Shown: positions 39,019 through 48,209, counted from the stretch's first letter. The stretch is 64,000 nt of DNA from Maricaulis sp. (GCF_030149425.1 NZ_JASBRQ010000053.1:91005-155004), one strand, 5' to 3'. Numbers and translations: made by a program. Notes: generated by a model from the sequence alone, not told the origin.

Positions 39019-40161
39019 TTGAACACGATCCGTATCGCCTGGTGGATTATTGCTGCAAGCGTCGGTGGCTTTCTCGCCCTCGCCGCCCTGTCCGGCTGGT
39101 TCCTGCGCGACCAGATCTATCAGACTTTCCAGGACCCTGGCGAACCTTTCCAGACCTATGAGCCGCCTGAGGGGGCGGACTATGCCAGCGCCGAGGCCTG
39201 GTATCTTCAGGGCCGCTTTTCCGATGATCTGGAAACCGCGGTCTTTTTCGTTCACCCGACGACCTATTCGGGCGGGGCCAATTGGAATGCGGAACTGGAC
39301 AAGACCAGTTCCAACCAGGCCGTCGAGCGTGTGATCCTGCCCAATTACGCCGCGCCATTTTCCAGCGCCGGGCCGCTCTTTGTGCCGCGATACCGCCAGG
39401 CGGCGCTTTATACCTTCATGAATAATCGCGAGGACGGCGTTCTGGCACGGGAGTTTGCCTATCAGGACGTCTTGCGGGCGTTTGATCAATTCCTCGCCGA
39501 TATCGGGCCGTCGCGGCCGATCCTGTTGTCCGGCTATGGCCAGGGTGGTCTGCATGTCCTGCGATTACTGATCGACCGCTTTGCTGAGGATCCGGTGATG
39601 CAGGCCCGGCTGGTCACCGCCTATATCATCGAACACCCGGTCCCGCTCGACCTGCTCAATACGTCCCTGGAGGGCATACCCGCGTGCGAAACCCCGGAAG
39701 ATGTGCGCTGCATCTATGCGTTCATGCAGGTGCTGCCGAGCGAAGAACGGCGCATCCGTATTCTCACCGAGCGGACGATGAGCTGGACCCCGGACGGGAC
39801 GCTGAACTTCGTCAATGAGCGCCGCCTGCTCTGCACCAACCCGCTGCTCGCAGCGCCGTCGAACCAGTATGCCTCGGCGCAAATGCACCAGGGCGGGGTC
39901 GCGGCGGTCAATCTGTCGATGGACACCAATCCGGCCCCGATACCGCGCCAAACCGGGGCCCAATGCGCTGACGGCGTGCTGTTTACCGAGCGCCCCCGCT
40001 CAGCCCTTCTGCGCCGCCCGAGCCGGATCGCGGAGGAATTCCGCGAGCCGCCTTACAATCTGTTTTACGAGGACATCCGCCTAGACGCCGCGCGCCGCAG
40101 CCTGATCCTTGGAACCATATTGCAGGAAGAGCGTCGTTGGCGGATGCTCGACCCGCAATAA
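39019..40161 (+). CDS. DUF3089 family alpha/beta-hydrolase-like protein
   Basis: A 380-residue protein with an N-terminal membrane anchor (IAWWIIAASVGGFLALAALSGWFL) and a hydrolase-like domain. ETAVFFVHPTTYSGGANWNAELD is the DUF3089 signature and LLSGYGQGGLHVLRLLID is the place of the nucleophile elbow; here the usual GHSQG serine appears replaced (GYGQG), so catalysis by a standard serine is doubtful. TTG is the likely start, with GAGGAAAC just upstream. It should face the periplasm. Substrate unknown. Confidence 0.87.
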   Translation: MNTIRIAWWIIAASVGGFLALAALSGWFLRDQIYQTFQDPGEPFQTYEPPEGADYASAEAWYLQGRFSDDLETAVFFVHPTTYSGGANWNAELDKTSSNQAVERVILPNYAAPFSSAGPLFVPRYRQAALYTFMNNREDGVLAREFAYQDVLRAFDQFLADIGPSRPILLSGYGQGGLHVLRLLIDRFAEDPVMQARLVTAYIIEHPVPLDLLNTSLEGIPACETPEDVRCIYAFMQVLPSEERRIRILTERTMSWTPDGTLNFVNERRLLCTNPLLAAPSNQYASAQMHQGGVAAVNLSMDTNPAPIPRQTGAQCADGVLFTERPRSALLRRPSRIAEEFREPPYNLFYEDIRLDAARRSLILGTILQEERRWRMLDPQ

Positions 40162-40166
40162 GCCGA

Positions 40167-41018
40167 TCAGCTCCAGCCCTTGGCCAGCTGGTCGAAGCGC
40201 AGAAGGTCGGCGACCAGCGCCTCAAACTGATCGAGCGGCACCATGTTGGGGCCATCCGAGGGCGCATTATCCGGATCCGGGTGGGTTTCCATGAACACGG
40301 CTCCGACCCCGATGGACACCGCCGCACGCGCCAAGGGCGGAACGAACTCGCGTTGGCCACCCGACGTGGTCCCCTGCCCGCCCGGTTGCTGGACCGAATG
40401 GGTGGCGTCGAACACCACGGGCGCACCGAAACCGGCCATGATCGGCAGGGACCGCATGTCGGTCACCAGCGTATTATAGCCAAAGCTGGCCCCGCGCTCG
40501 CAAGCCATCGCGTTGGGATTACCCGCGCCGGCGATCTTGCCGAGAACGTTTTTCATATCCCAGGGCGCCAGGAACTGGCCCTTTTTCACATTGATCACCT
40601 TGCCGGTCTTAGCCGCGGCGATCAGCAAATCGGTCTGGCGGCACAGGAATGCCGGGATTTGCAGCACATCGACCGCTTGGGCAGCCATGGCGCACTGCTC
40701 TGCGGTATGCACATCGGTGAGAACCGGAAGCCCCGTCGTCTCACGGATTTCCGCGAATATCGGCAAGGCAGCCTCAAGCCCGACGCCGCGTTGGCTGGAC
40801 AGGCTGGTTCTATTTGCCTTGTCGAAGGAAGTCTTATAAATCAATCCAATATCAAGGCGATCCGCGATCTCCTTGAGTTGGGCAGATACCTCAAGACCAT
40901 GCTCGCGGCTTTCCAGCTGGCACGGTCCGGCAATCATAACCAGTTTCCGGTCATTGCCGATTTCGATCGGATCTTGACCCGGGCGGGGAACGGAAATCAC
41001 GGCATTCAGCTCAGTCAC
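40167..41018 (-). CDS. kdsA: 3-deoxy-8-phosphooctulonate synthase (KDO-8-P synthase)
   Basis: A 283-residue enzyme that joins PEP and arabinose 5-phosphate to make KDO-8-phosphate for lipopolysaccharide. [37 protein letters not shown] and [13 protein letters not shown] are family signatures. [10 protein letters not shown] distinguishes KDO from DAHP synthase. The cysteine in AGPCQ is one of the metal ligands of the metal-dependent form. I choose the GTG at 41018, six bases after AAGGAG; a TTG six codons upstream would include that box. Confidence 0.96.
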   Translation of the reverse strand: MTELNAVISVPRPGQDPIEIGNDRKLVMIAGPCQLESREHGLEVSAQLKEIADRLDIGLIYKTSFDKANRTSLSSQRGVGLEAALPIFAEIRETTGLPVLTDVHTAEQCAMAAQAVDVLQIPAFLCRQTDLLIAAAKTGKVINVKKGQFLAPWDMKNVLGKIAGAGNPNAMACERGASFGYNTLVTDMRSLPIMAGFGAPVVFDATHSVQQPGGQGTTSGGQREFVPPLARAAVSIGVGAVFMETHPDPDNAPSDGPNMVPLDQFEALVADLLRFDQLAKGWS

Positions 41019-41123
41019 GGCCAACTCCTTGAGCAAATCTCTGGCTTCGCTGTCATCAAATCTGATCTGGACGCATAGCGATATCGTAGACGAATTGAGT
41101 TCTTATTGACGTACAATCAAGCC

Positions 41124-42584
41124 ATGGCAACCGCCTCCGCCACAGTACCGGCCCTCGTCTGGGTCGGACGAGACCTCCGGCTCCGGGACAATCCGGCGCT
41201 GTCGGCCGCGGTGCAATCGGGCCAACCCCTCATACTGGTTTATATTCATGAGGAGAACACGCCCTACCGTCTAACCCCGGGCGCGGCGAGTGGCTGGTGG
41301 CTGCATCGCTCGATCGAAAAGATGAGCGAGGCGGTCCGCGCACTGGGCGCGAAGCTGCATCTGATCCAGGGCGATGCAGAATATGTCCTGCCGCACCTGG
41401 CCCAGAAACACGCGATCAGCGATGTTTACTGGAACCAGATTACAGATCCCAAGATTGATGATCGCGACCGCCGCCTGGCCCAACGTCTGATGGAGATCGG
41501 GACCCAGCCGCGGGTCTTTCGCTCGATCACACTGCTCGACGCCGGCCAGGTCCTCAACAAGTCCGGACTGCCCTTCCGGGTCTTCACGCCTTTCTGGCGC
41601 ACGGCATCTACCACTATCCGTCCCACCCGGCTGGCCCCCGAACCCAAGCAGATCAATGATGCGGGCCTGGATATCGATGGCAGCGCCATTGAAGACTGGG
41701 GCCTCATCCCGTCCAATCCCAATTGGGCAGAAGAGTTTGATGAGCACTGGGTGCCCGGCGAACGCGGCGCGCAAACAGCGCTGGACCGCTTTGTTCACGA
41801 GGCCCTCAACGGTTACCCGGAGAACCGGGACCGGCCCGATATTATGGGCACCTCGCGGCTGTCACCCCACCTAGCGGCTGGCGAGATTTCCCCGCGGCAA
41901 ATCTGGATCGCTATCCGTGACGCCGAAGCGCGTGGAGCCTCAAGTGCTGCCGTGGAGAAATTCCTCGCCGAGCTCGGCTGGCGTGAGTTTTCCTATTATC
42001 TCTTCCATCATTTCGGGGATTTGCGGCGGAAGAATTTCAATTCGAAATTCGATAATTTTGCCTGGCGCGATGACCCTGCTGCCTTCAAGGCCTGGGCCCG
42101 CGGGCAGACCGGTATTCCTATGGTCGATGCCGGTATGCGCCAGCTCTGGCAAACCGGCTGGATGCATAATCGCGTCCGCATGATCGCCGCCTCATTCTTG
42201 GTGAAACATCTCGGCATTCACTGGCAGGACGGGATGCACTGGTTCGAGGACACGCTGGTTGATGCCGACCCGCTGGTCAATGCGACGAGCTGGCAGTGGG
42301 TCGCCGGGACAGGTGCCGACGCTGCCCCCTATTTCCGCATCTTCAACCCGGTCACACAGGGTGAGAAATTCGACCCGGATGGGGATTATGTGCGCCGCTG
42401 GGTGCCTGAACTTGCCGGTCTGCGCGGCAAGGACATCCACACGCCATCCGGGGCTCCACCGGCCATGCGATTATCTGCAGGGGTTGAGATCGGCGGGAAT
42501 TACCCTGCGCCAATCATTGATCTGAAGCAGCGGCGCCAGGCCGCCCTGGACGCCTTCGCCGCCATCAAGCAGAACGACGCCTAG
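41124..42584 (+). CDS. phr: Deoxyribodipyrimidine photolyase (cryptochrome/photolyase family)
   Basis: A 486-residue photolyase: an N-terminal antenna-binding Rossmann domain (PALVWVGRDLRLRDNPAL) and a C-terminal FAD domain (WREFSYYLFHHFGDLRRKNF, TGIPMVDAGMRQLWQTGWMHNRVRMIAASFL, WQWVAGTGADAAPYFRIFNPVTQ). It uses blue light to split cyclobutane pyrimidine dimers. The ATG at 41124 lacks a clear ribosome binding site and has TACAAT 5 bases before it, so a leaderless transcript is possible; a TTG at 41106 is an alternative start. Confidence 0.94.
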   Translation: MATASATVPALVWVGRDLRLRDNPALSAAVQSGQPLILVYIHEENTPYRLTPGAASGWWLHRSIEKMSEAVRALGAKLHLIQGDAEYVLPHLAQKHAISDVYWNQITDPKIDDRDRRLAQRLMEIGTQPRVFRSITLLDAGQVLNKSGLPFRVFTPFWRTASTTIRPTRLAPEPKQINDAGLDIDGSAIEDWGLIPSNPNWAEEFDEHWVPGERGAQTALDRFVHEALNGYPENRDRPDIMGTSRLSPHLAAGEISPRQIWIAIRDAEARGASSAAVEKFLAELGWREFSYYLFHHFGDLRRKNFNSKFDNFAWRDDPAAFKAWARGQTGIPMVDAGMRQLWQTGWMHNRVRMIAASFLVKHLGIHWQDGMHWFEDTLVDADPLVNATSWQWVAGTGADAAPYFRIFNPVTQGEKFDPDGDYVRRWVPELAGLRGKDIHTPSGAPPAMRLSAGVEIGGNYPAPIIDLKQRRQAALDAFAAIKQNDA

Positions 42585-43210
42585 GCGTCCTGCAGCACAT
42601 AGCTGATGCGTTGGCCCCGGGCCTCGAACTCACACCCGACCCAGCGGCCATCGGCGTCATACCAGAGATCCACCGTCACCGTGCCGGCCATGCGATAGCC
42701 GCGGGCCTCGACCGGACCGCTCGCGGTCTCGATAGTCCGCAAGCCCAGATCGGTCACCTCAACTGGCATGGGTTCACCGGTTTCGGTGTTCAGGATGGTC
42801 CGGGTCTCCGGCGTATATCCGCGCCAATGGCTTGACGGGATCATGTCACTCAGCATTTCACCCAGCGAAATCAATTCGCCGTCCGGACCGCGCTCGACAT
42901 CCACTTCCAGCCAGCCGCCATCCTTGAACGTCCGCGAGCGCATCAGCACCAGCTCATCATCGTCCCAGCGTTCGATCGCCTGGTGTTCATACCGGAACAC
43001 GGTGATGGGCCCGAGACGCACCGAAAGTTCAATCTCGATATCGACGTCGACATCGCCGTTGCCCAATGGCGTGAAGCGGACAATGTGCTCCCCAAAGGGA
43101 GACCCATTGCGATAAACGTCGAAACGGATGTCTTGTGCAGGGACGTCCGTTGCAAAGGCAGGCATTGCGCCCAAAATAAGGGTGGCGGGGAGGAGCAGTG
43201 TTTTGATCAT
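42581..43210 (-). CDS. DUF6134 family exported protein
   Basis: A 209-residue protein with a signal peptide (MIKTLLLPATLILGAMPAFA) and a beta-rich body, beginning DIRFDVYRNGSPFGEHIVRFTPLGNGDVDVDIEIE, which I recall as the DUF6134 type. Function is unknown; periplasmic location is expected. Its stop is interleaved with the photolyase stop in a CTAG. Confidence 0.82.
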   Translation of the reverse strand: MIKTLLLPATLILGAMPAFATDVPAQDIRFDVYRNGSPFGEHIVRFTPLGNGDVDVDIEIELSVRLGPITVFRYEHQAIERWDDDELVLMRSRTFKDGGWLEVDVERGPDGELISLGEMLSDMIPSSHWRGYTPETRTILNTETGEPMPVEVTDLGLRTIETASGPVEARGYRMAGTVTVDLWYDADGRWVGCEFEARGQRISYVLQDA

Positions 43211-43306
43211 ACCCGCAATACGTGCCTATTATTGAACCGGATCACCTCAGACCCGAATTTCCTTCGGGCACCCATCCCATTTTTGCCCCTTACCCGCGAG
43301 GTCCCC

Positions 43307-44320
43307 ATGCCGCACGCCCGTTCGGTCATCGATCTGATTGGAAACACGCCGCTATTACGCCTGAACCGGGCATCCGATGAAACCGGCTGCGAAATCCTTG
43401 GGAAGGCTGAATTTCTCAACCCGGGCGGCTCGGTCAAAGACCGCGCAGCGCTGGGCATTATCCGCGCAGCCGAGGCCTCCGGGGCGCTCAAGCCCGGTGG
43501 CACGATTGTCGAGGGAACAGCCGGGAATACCGGTATCGGGCTTGCCATGGTCGGTGCAGCCCTGGGCTACAAGGTCGTCATCGTTTTCCCGCGCACCCAG
43601 TCCAAGGAGAAAAAGGATGCGATCCGGCTCTTGGGCGCCGAGCTGATCGAGGTGGACGCGGTCCCTTACAAGAACCCCAATCATTATGCCCGCTATTCCG
43701 GGACACTGGCCGCCGAACTCAATGAAAGCGAAGCCAATGGCGCGATCTGGGCGAACCAGTTCGATAATGTTGCCAACCGCGACTACCACGCCCAGACCAC
43801 CGCGATGGAAATCTGGGACCAGACCGGCGGCCAGATAGACGGGTTTGCCTGTGCTGTCGGCTCCGGCGGCACAATTGGCGGGGTCTCCAATGGCCTTAAG
43901 TCCAAGCGCGAGGAGATCCAGATTGGCCTGGCCGACCCTGGCGGCGCCGCGCTTTACGGCTATTACGCCAATGGCGAGCTCAAGGCTGAGGGCAATTCCA
44001 TCACCGAGGGGATCGGCCAGAGCCGTATTACCGCCAACCTGGAAGGCGTGAAAATCGATCGGGCCTACCGCATCAGCGATGAGGAAGCCCTGCCGATTAT
44101 TTTTGACCTGGTGCAGGAGGAAGGCCTGTGCCTAGGCGGATCGGCCGGGGTCAATATCGCCGGGGCCATGCGCCTCGCCCGGGATATGGGGCCCGGGCAC
44201 ACCATCGTCACTATTCTGTGCGATCACGGATCGCGCTATCAGTCCAAACTCTTCAATCCGGACTTCCTGCGCGAGAAGAACCTGCCGGTTCCGGCCTGGC
44301 TTGATGGGGCGAACGCATGA
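43307..44320 (+). CDS. cysK: Cysteine synthase A (O-acetylserine sulfhydrylase)
   Basis: A 337-residue PLP enzyme making L-cysteine from O-acetylserine and sulfide. IDLIGNTPLLRLNRA is the N-terminal motif, FLNPGGSVKDRAAL holds the PLP lysine, EGTAGNTGIGLAMV is the substrate loop and VGSGGTIGGVSNGLK the phosphate-binding loop. The frame is open far upstream but homology begins at ATG 43307. Its stop overlaps the start of the cystathionine-lyase-type gene, a sulfur amino acid pair. Confidence 0.95.
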   Translation: MPHARSVIDLIGNTPLLRLNRASDETGCEILGKAEFLNPGGSVKDRAALGIIRAAEASGALKPGGTIVEGTAGNTGIGLAMVGAALGYKVVIVFPRTQSKEKKDAIRLLGAELIEVDAVPYKNPNHYARYSGTLAAELNESEANGAIWANQFDNVANRDYHAQTTAMEIWDQTGGQIDGFACAVGSGGTIGGVSNGLKSKREEIQIGLADPGGAALYGYYANGELKAEGNSITEGIGQSRITANLEGVKIDRAYRISDEEALPIIFDLVQEEGLCLGGSAGVNIAGAMRLARDMGPGHTIVTILCDHGSRYQSKLFNPDFLREKNLPVPAWLDGANA

Positions 44321-45471
44321 AAGACGCCACTCGCCTGACCCGCCTGGGCCGCGCCCATGGCGAACGCGGCCTGGTCAATGCTCCGGTCGAGCGCGCGTCG
44401 ACCATCCTGGCCCCGTCCGCCGGCGAGCTCTACAACGCACCGCCGGGACGCCCACATTATGGCCGGGTCGGGATGGCGACCCAGTCGGGATTGCGCGAAG
44501 CCCTTTGCGATCTTCAGGGCGGCCAGCATTGCGCCCTGACCAGTTCGGGCCTGCAGGCCAATGCGCTCGCCGTGCTCTCCGCTGTTGAAGCGGGCGGCAC
44601 AGTCTTGGCGGCTGACTGTATCTATGGCCCGGTCCGGGGCTTCCTGCTCCAGACCCTGAAGCGGTTTGGCGTTGAGGTCCGCTTCGTATCCTCGCGCGCT
44701 GGCGGGGATATCGAAGCCCAGCTCGACGACAGCGTTCAGGCCATCCTGCTGGAGAGCCCTGGCTCGCTGACCATGGAAATCCAGGACCTCGAAGCTATTG
44801 CCAGCATCGCCCGCGAGCATGGTGTCACCACCATCATCGATGATACCTGGAGCGCCGGCCTGACCATGAAACCGCTCGAGCTCGGCATTGATCTGGCCGC
44901 CCAGGCCCTGACCAAATATATCGGCGGACATTCCGACGTCATGCTGGGAGCAGTCGTCGCGGGTTCTGAACAGGCCGCCAAACGGCTGGCCGATACAGAG
45001 AGAACCCTGGGCATGTTCGCCAGTCCCGATGACGCCTTTCTGGTACTGCGCGGCCTGCGCACGCTCGAGATGCGGATGCAGAAAAGCGGAGCATCTGGGC
45101 TGCAGATCGCCGACTGGCTCGCAACGCGTCCGGAAATTGGCCGCATCTATCACCCCGCCCGGCCCGATCACGAAGATCATGAGCGCTATAAGCGATGGTT
45201 CACCGGACCGGCGGGCCTGTTCTCTTTTGAACTTCTGGTCGATGATGTGCCGCGGGCGGAACACTTCATGGATCAGCTCAAACTCTTTGGTATCGGCTAT
45301 TCCTGGGGCGGGTATGAGAGCCTCATCATCCATTGCGATCCGCAGCTGCGGCGCAGTGCCGGGGATGGCGTCCATTCCGGGACATTGATGCGCCTGGCCG
45401 TCGGCCTGGAAGACCCGGAAGATTTGATCGGTGATCTGGAGCGAGGATTGGCCGCGATCAGCGTGGGCTGA
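44317..45471 (+). CDS. Cystathionine beta-lyase-type PLP enzyme (Cys/Met metabolism family)
   Basis: A 384-residue fold-type I PLP enzyme. PPGRPHYGRVGMATQSGLREAL and CALTSSGLQANALAVLSAVEAGG match the family, and QALTKYIGGHSDVMLGAVV holds the Schiff-base lysine. Lyases that split cystathionine to homocysteine fit the YSRxG-variant seen here, and the coupling to cysK supports a role in cysteine/methionine conversion; gamma-lyase or synthase activity cannot be excluded. Confidence 0.92.
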   Translation: MKDATRLTRLGRAHGERGLVNAPVERASTILAPSAGELYNAPPGRPHYGRVGMATQSGLREALCDLQGGQHCALTSSGLQANALAVLSAVEAGGTVLAADCIYGPVRGFLLQTLKRFGVEVRFVSSRAGGDIEAQLDDSVQAILLESPGSLTMEIQDLEAIASIAREHGVTTIIDDTWSAGLTMKPLELGIDLAAQALTKYIGGHSDVMLGAVVAGSEQAAKRLADTERTLGMFASPDDAFLVLRGLRTLEMRMQKSGASGLQIADWLATRPEIGRIYHPARPDHEDHERYKRWFTGPAGLFSFELLVDDVPRAEHFMDQLKLFGIGYSWGGYESLIIHCDPQLRRSAGDGVHSGTLMRLAVGLEDPEDLIGDLERGLAAISVG

Positions 45472-45520
45472 GCCAATAGGACGCAAAATCGTCGCAGCAT
45501 GGCGTCCAAGTTCAGGAGAA

Positions 45521-45597
45521 TGGCGCCTCCGGCAGGACTCGAACCTGCAACCATCCGCTTAGAAGGCGGGTGCTCTATCCGGTTGAGCTACGGAGGC
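45521..45597 (-). tRNA. tRNA-Arg (anticodon TCT)
   Basis: Read on the minus strand, GCCTCCG pairs with CGGAGGC as acceptor stem; D-arm GCTC/GAGC, anticodon loop CTTCTAA (anticodon TCT), T-arm GCAGG-TTCGAGT-CCTGC and an encoded CCA end are all present. The outermost anticodon-stem pair is mismatched (C and A). Length is 77 with CCA. Confidence 0.96.
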
Positions 45598-45621
45598 TGA
45601 GCGCCGGGCCGGCAGGCTGGT

Positions 45622-45927
45622 CTAGTGCGACCAGGGCTGTTTGCGATCGGCGGAGAAATTCGCCGCGTAGGACTTCTCGTAGCGCTTGGCCGCTTGCGGT
45701 TCGGAAACCTGGAAAGGAATGCCCTGGCGCTTGGCGTAGGCCATCGCCTCTTCCTTGCTATCGAAATTGAGCTGGACCTGACTGCGCATGTCCGAGCTCG
45801 ACGTCCATCCCATCAAGGGATCGGGACGGCGGGCCATCTCCGGACGGAACTCCAGGATCCACTGCTTCGACTTCGCGCGACCGGACTGCATGGCGCTACG
45901 CGCCGGCCGATAGATTTTTGCAAACAT
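45622..45927 (-). CDS. NADH dehydrogenase accessory subunit, NDUFS4/NDUFA4-like (ETC complex I subunit)
   Basis: A 101-residue protein beginning MFAKIYRPARSAMQSGRAKSKQWILEF, with PLMGWTSSSDMRSQVQLNFDSKEEAMAYAKRQGI, the typical body of the alphaproteobacterial and mitochondrial 18-kDa complex I subunit, which stabilises the peripheral arm. I start at 45927, with GGAG 7 bases upstream. It lies alone between two tRNA genes, away from the nuo operon. Confidence 0.93.
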   Translation of the reverse strand: MFAKIYRPARSAMQSGRAKSKQWILEFRPEMARRPDPLMGWTSSSDMRSQVQLNFDSKEEAMAYAKRQGIPFQVSEPQAAKRYEKSYAANFSADRKQPWSH

Positions 45928-45956
45928 CGATGTCTCCAATCCCAAGAGATTTGCGA

Positions 45957-46033
<77 letters not shown>

Positions 46034-46053
46034 TTATTGCCCTTATGGAAGCG

Positions 46054-46073
46054 GTCTTGCCCAATGGCAAGAC
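46054..46073 (-). terminator. Hairpin after the DUF192 gene
   Basis: GTCTTGCC-4-GGCAAGAC is a perfect 8-base stem that touches the DUF192 stop codon and precedes tRNA-Pro. The bases after it on this strand lack a T-run, so it may be a weak terminator or a processing structure. Confidence 0.35.
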
Positions 46074-46636
46074 TAGGGCTCGTCCGTGACTGCTCCAGAC
46101 GCAGTTTCATCCACAGCATCCTCGGCTGTGGCGGTTTCCACATTATTGAAGAAGCGGTGGCGAACGATGGCCCCCGGGCCGATGCCGCGTTCAATTGATT
46201 GCCCGCCGGCCAGCTCAAGCACGCCGACAACAACATGGTCCGATGTCAGCGATCGGCGCGTCTGCGGCTGGGCATGGGCGATCACTTTCACAACCAGGCC
46301 ATCGCTGTCGATATAAATCATGTCGAGCGGGATGAGCGTGTTTTCCATCCACATCGAGGCGCGCTGAGCCGGCTCGTAGCGGAACAGCATGCCCGCATCG
46401 TCGGCCAGGCTGTCGCGATACATCAGGCCGCGCGCCAATTGCTCCTGGGTTTCGGCGATCTCTGCCGAAATCGTATGCGTTGCGCCACCGGTTTCAATGA
46501 TGACGGGTTCAGCCGCACCAAACACGACCTCGGCAATCTCGGTTGCAGGAATATCCGCAGCCGATTCGGCCGACGGTTCGGGCTGCGTGACGGCAGCGCC
46601 ACCGAGCAGCAGGGCAGAAAGAAGAAGGCTTTTCAT
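46073..46636 (-). CDS. DUF192 family exported protein
   Basis: A 187-residue protein with an N-terminal signal peptide (MKSLLLSALLLGGAAVTQ) and a DUF192 domain: EIAETQEQLARGLMYRDSLADDAGMLFRY and MWMENTLIPLDMIYIDSDGLVVKVI. The family is small, beta-rich and of unknown function. A short polar tail follows. It lies downstream of the cold-shock gene on the same strand, a neighbourhood common in Alphaproteobacteria. An ATG 12 codons earlier would break the signal peptide. Confidence 0.9.
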   Translation of the reverse strand: MKSLLLSALLLGGAAVTQPEPSAESAADIPATEIAEVVFGAAEPVIIETGGATHTISAEIAETQEQLARGLMYRDSLADDAGMLFRYEPAQRASMWMENTLIPLDMIYIDSDGLVVKVIAHAQPQTRRSLTSDHVVVGVLELAGGQSIERGIGPGAIVRHRFFNNVETATAEDAVDETASGAVTDEP

Positions 46637-46712
46637 GAGCCGCAAGCTAGCCAAGCTCTGGAGCCGAGGCAATCACTCGACCCTGGAGCCCGGCGGGCTT
46701 GTGCAGTTGCAG

Positions 46713-47237
46713 CTAGACCGGCGCGCCGACCCGGATTTCGGCCGCCAGGGCCCCTTTGGGCCCCTCGACGCAACGGACCTGCACCACTTCTCCAGGCTGG
46801 ATTTCATCCACCCCTGCCCGGCGCAGTGTCGCGGCGTGGAGGAAGACATCTCCCTCAACCTCGTCACAGGTGACGAAACCATAACCGCGCAATGCGTCAA
46901 ACCATTTCACAATCGCACTGCAAAACGGGGCATTGATCCCGGCATTGGGATGGAAACGCCGTGGCCGGGCCGGAGCCTGCTCATCGCCACCGGTCATTTC
47001 GACGATTTCAATCGCCTGCCGACCTTTGTCGCCTTTGACAGCTTTGCAAATTACACTTGCGTTGGGCAGTGCGGGCCCCTGACCAAATCGTCGGAGACAA
47101 CTTGCATGGAGGAGGATGTCCCCCAATCCGTCAGTTGCGTCGATAAATCCATATCCGCGTGCAGGATCATACCATTTTACGCGGCCTTCGAGACGAACAA
47201 CCTCTGTGTCGTCGAATACTTCATGAGCCAGAACCAT
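46713..47237 (-). CDS. Cold-shock protein with two cold-shock domains
   Basis: A 174-residue protein with two cold-shock domains: residues ~16-80 (GRVKWYDPARGYGFIDATDGLGDILLH) and ~105-170 (AIVKWFDALRGYGFVTCDEVEGDVFLH), each with the RNP1-like KWF/Y..GYGF and RNP2-like D(I/V)(L/F)LH motifs for single-stranded nucleic acid binding. Two-domain forms are typical of Alphaproteobacteria, where they act in cold and stationary-phase adaptation. The long AT-rich leader upstream suits RNA-level control. Confidence 0.93.
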   Translation of the reverse strand: MVLAHEVFDDTEVVRLEGRVKWYDPARGYGFIDATDGLGDILLHASCLRRFGQGPALPNASVICKAVKGDKGRQAIEIVEMTGGDEQAPARPRRFHPNAGINAPFCSAIVKWFDALRGYGFVTCDEVEGDVFLHAATLRRAGVDEIQPGEVVQVRCVEGPKGALAAEIRVGAPV

Positions 47238-47617
47238 AACTTTTCGCTCGCATAGACAACCCTCGAGCGAAAGGTTTTACACAATTTCAAAAGTTAAGAG
47301 AAGGTAAATCACTCATTTGGTTGCTTTTCGCCTCCGCTACATGATGATACTGAAAGCCATTCGCAAGACAATTAACACAAGATATTGTGTTTAGGACGCG
47401 AACCGCCCGCAAGGAGATGGGTCTCTCATTACGTGGCGGTAATGTGTATTTTTCTCCTAAAAGGGGAATTAATTCTGTGGAAAACCGCCGTTTTTGACGT
47501 GTACAAAACACACAACTCCACCATTCCGTGTGGTTTCTGAGGGCAAATCAGACAAAAAGTGCGAGATTTTCAATGCGATTCGGGCGCTTTCATGACGCCA
47601 CCCATTGCAGCCTCACC
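47238..47617. other. 380-base AT-rich intergenic region, leader of the cold-shock gene
   Basis: This is the most AT-rich stretch of the window. It should hold the promoter and long 5' leader of the cold-shock gene read leftward. It contains a perfect 7-base-arm palindrome at 47374-47391 and a near-CtrA-type site TTAA-7-TAAA at 47294-47308. I find no credible protein in it. Confidence 0.6.
47374..47391. promoter_or_regulatory. Perfect palindrome in the cold-shock leader region
   Basis: AACACAA-GATA-TTGTGTT has perfect 7-base arms and lies 137 bases upstream of the cold-shock start. It may be an operator for a dimeric regulator or part of an RNA leader structure; no T-run follows on either strand to make it a terminator. 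Confidence 0.45.
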
Positions 47618-48118
47618 TCAAAGGCGAGTCGCCAGCGCTTCCGCCTCTGCCAACCGGGCCACGGCCTTGGCACTGCGATAGATGGCGCTGTTAGAGCCGT
47701 GCTCGGAGCATTCCACTGATTCAACCCAGCACCGCCCCCCCGTCAGGCGTTGCAGGATCTCATCAGCCTTATGGAAGGTCATCTCGGCCATGCGCTCACA
47801 GCTGGTTCCGGATACGATACGAACCCGGGCAATACCGCGCTCGCCCAGCGCTTCCAGCGCTGCGCGCTCCGGATCGTCCTCGGCAACCAGCAGGGTGTGA
47901 TCGAACATTTCGTGCAACCAGTCGCGAATATGTCCGAAGCCGCCCTTGCCGAAATCCAGGACCCAACCGCGCTTGTCGAGCTGTTCAGCCGCAAAAACGA
48001 AGTGGAAGCCAAAGGAATAGCCGTGCAGCAGGTGGCAATCGCTATCCGCCGCCCATTGGCGAGAGGTGCAGGATAACCCGCGTTCATTGCCATAGGTCTT
48101 GGTAGAGAGATGCGCCAT
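47618..48118 (-). CDS. 6-pyruvoyl-tetrahydropterin synthase / QueD family protein
   Basis: A 166-residue protein. SDCHLLHGYSFGFHFVFAAEQLD gives a zinc-binding HGxxxxxH-like motif, GWVLDFGKGGFGHIRDWLHEMFDHTLLV is the typical D-F-G...DH block, and WVESVECSEHGSNSAIY the C-terminal glutamate region. The family makes 6-carboxytetrahydropterin for queuosine or pterins. I start at ATG 48118 (MAHLSTKTYGNERG). The expected active-site cysteine is at an unusual place, so the exact reaction is uncertain. Confidence 0.85.
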   Translation of the reverse strand: MAHLSTKTYGNERGLSCTSRQWAADSDCHLLHGYSFGFHFVFAAEQLDKRGWVLDFGKGGFGHIRDWLHEMFDHTLLVAEDDPERAALEALGERGIARVRIVSGTSCERMAEMTFHKADEILQRLTGGRCWVESVECSEHGSNSAIYRSAKAVARLAEAEALATRL

Positions 48119-48209
48119 ATCCAACCTGCGTCCTGTCAGAGCCATAGCCGCTGCGCTCGCGAAGCGCGGCCAGAGCGGACATAACATGGCTGGCTGAAAT
48201 TCGCATCGA

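Noticed and set aside
41095-41118. TTGAGT and TACAAT as the photolyase promoter.
   Set aside because: The spacer is only 12 bases, too short for a sigma-70 type promoter.
47474-47484. TGTGGAAAA as a DnaA box, suggesting an origin in the AT-rich gap.
   Set aside because: A single one-mismatch copy without further boxes, and no dnaA, dnaN, parAB or similar origin-linked genes nearby.
47287-47511. A 74-codon minus-strand open frame in the cold-shock leader.
   Set aside because: No ribosome binding site, no domain, and a composition that fits an untranslated AT-rich leader better.
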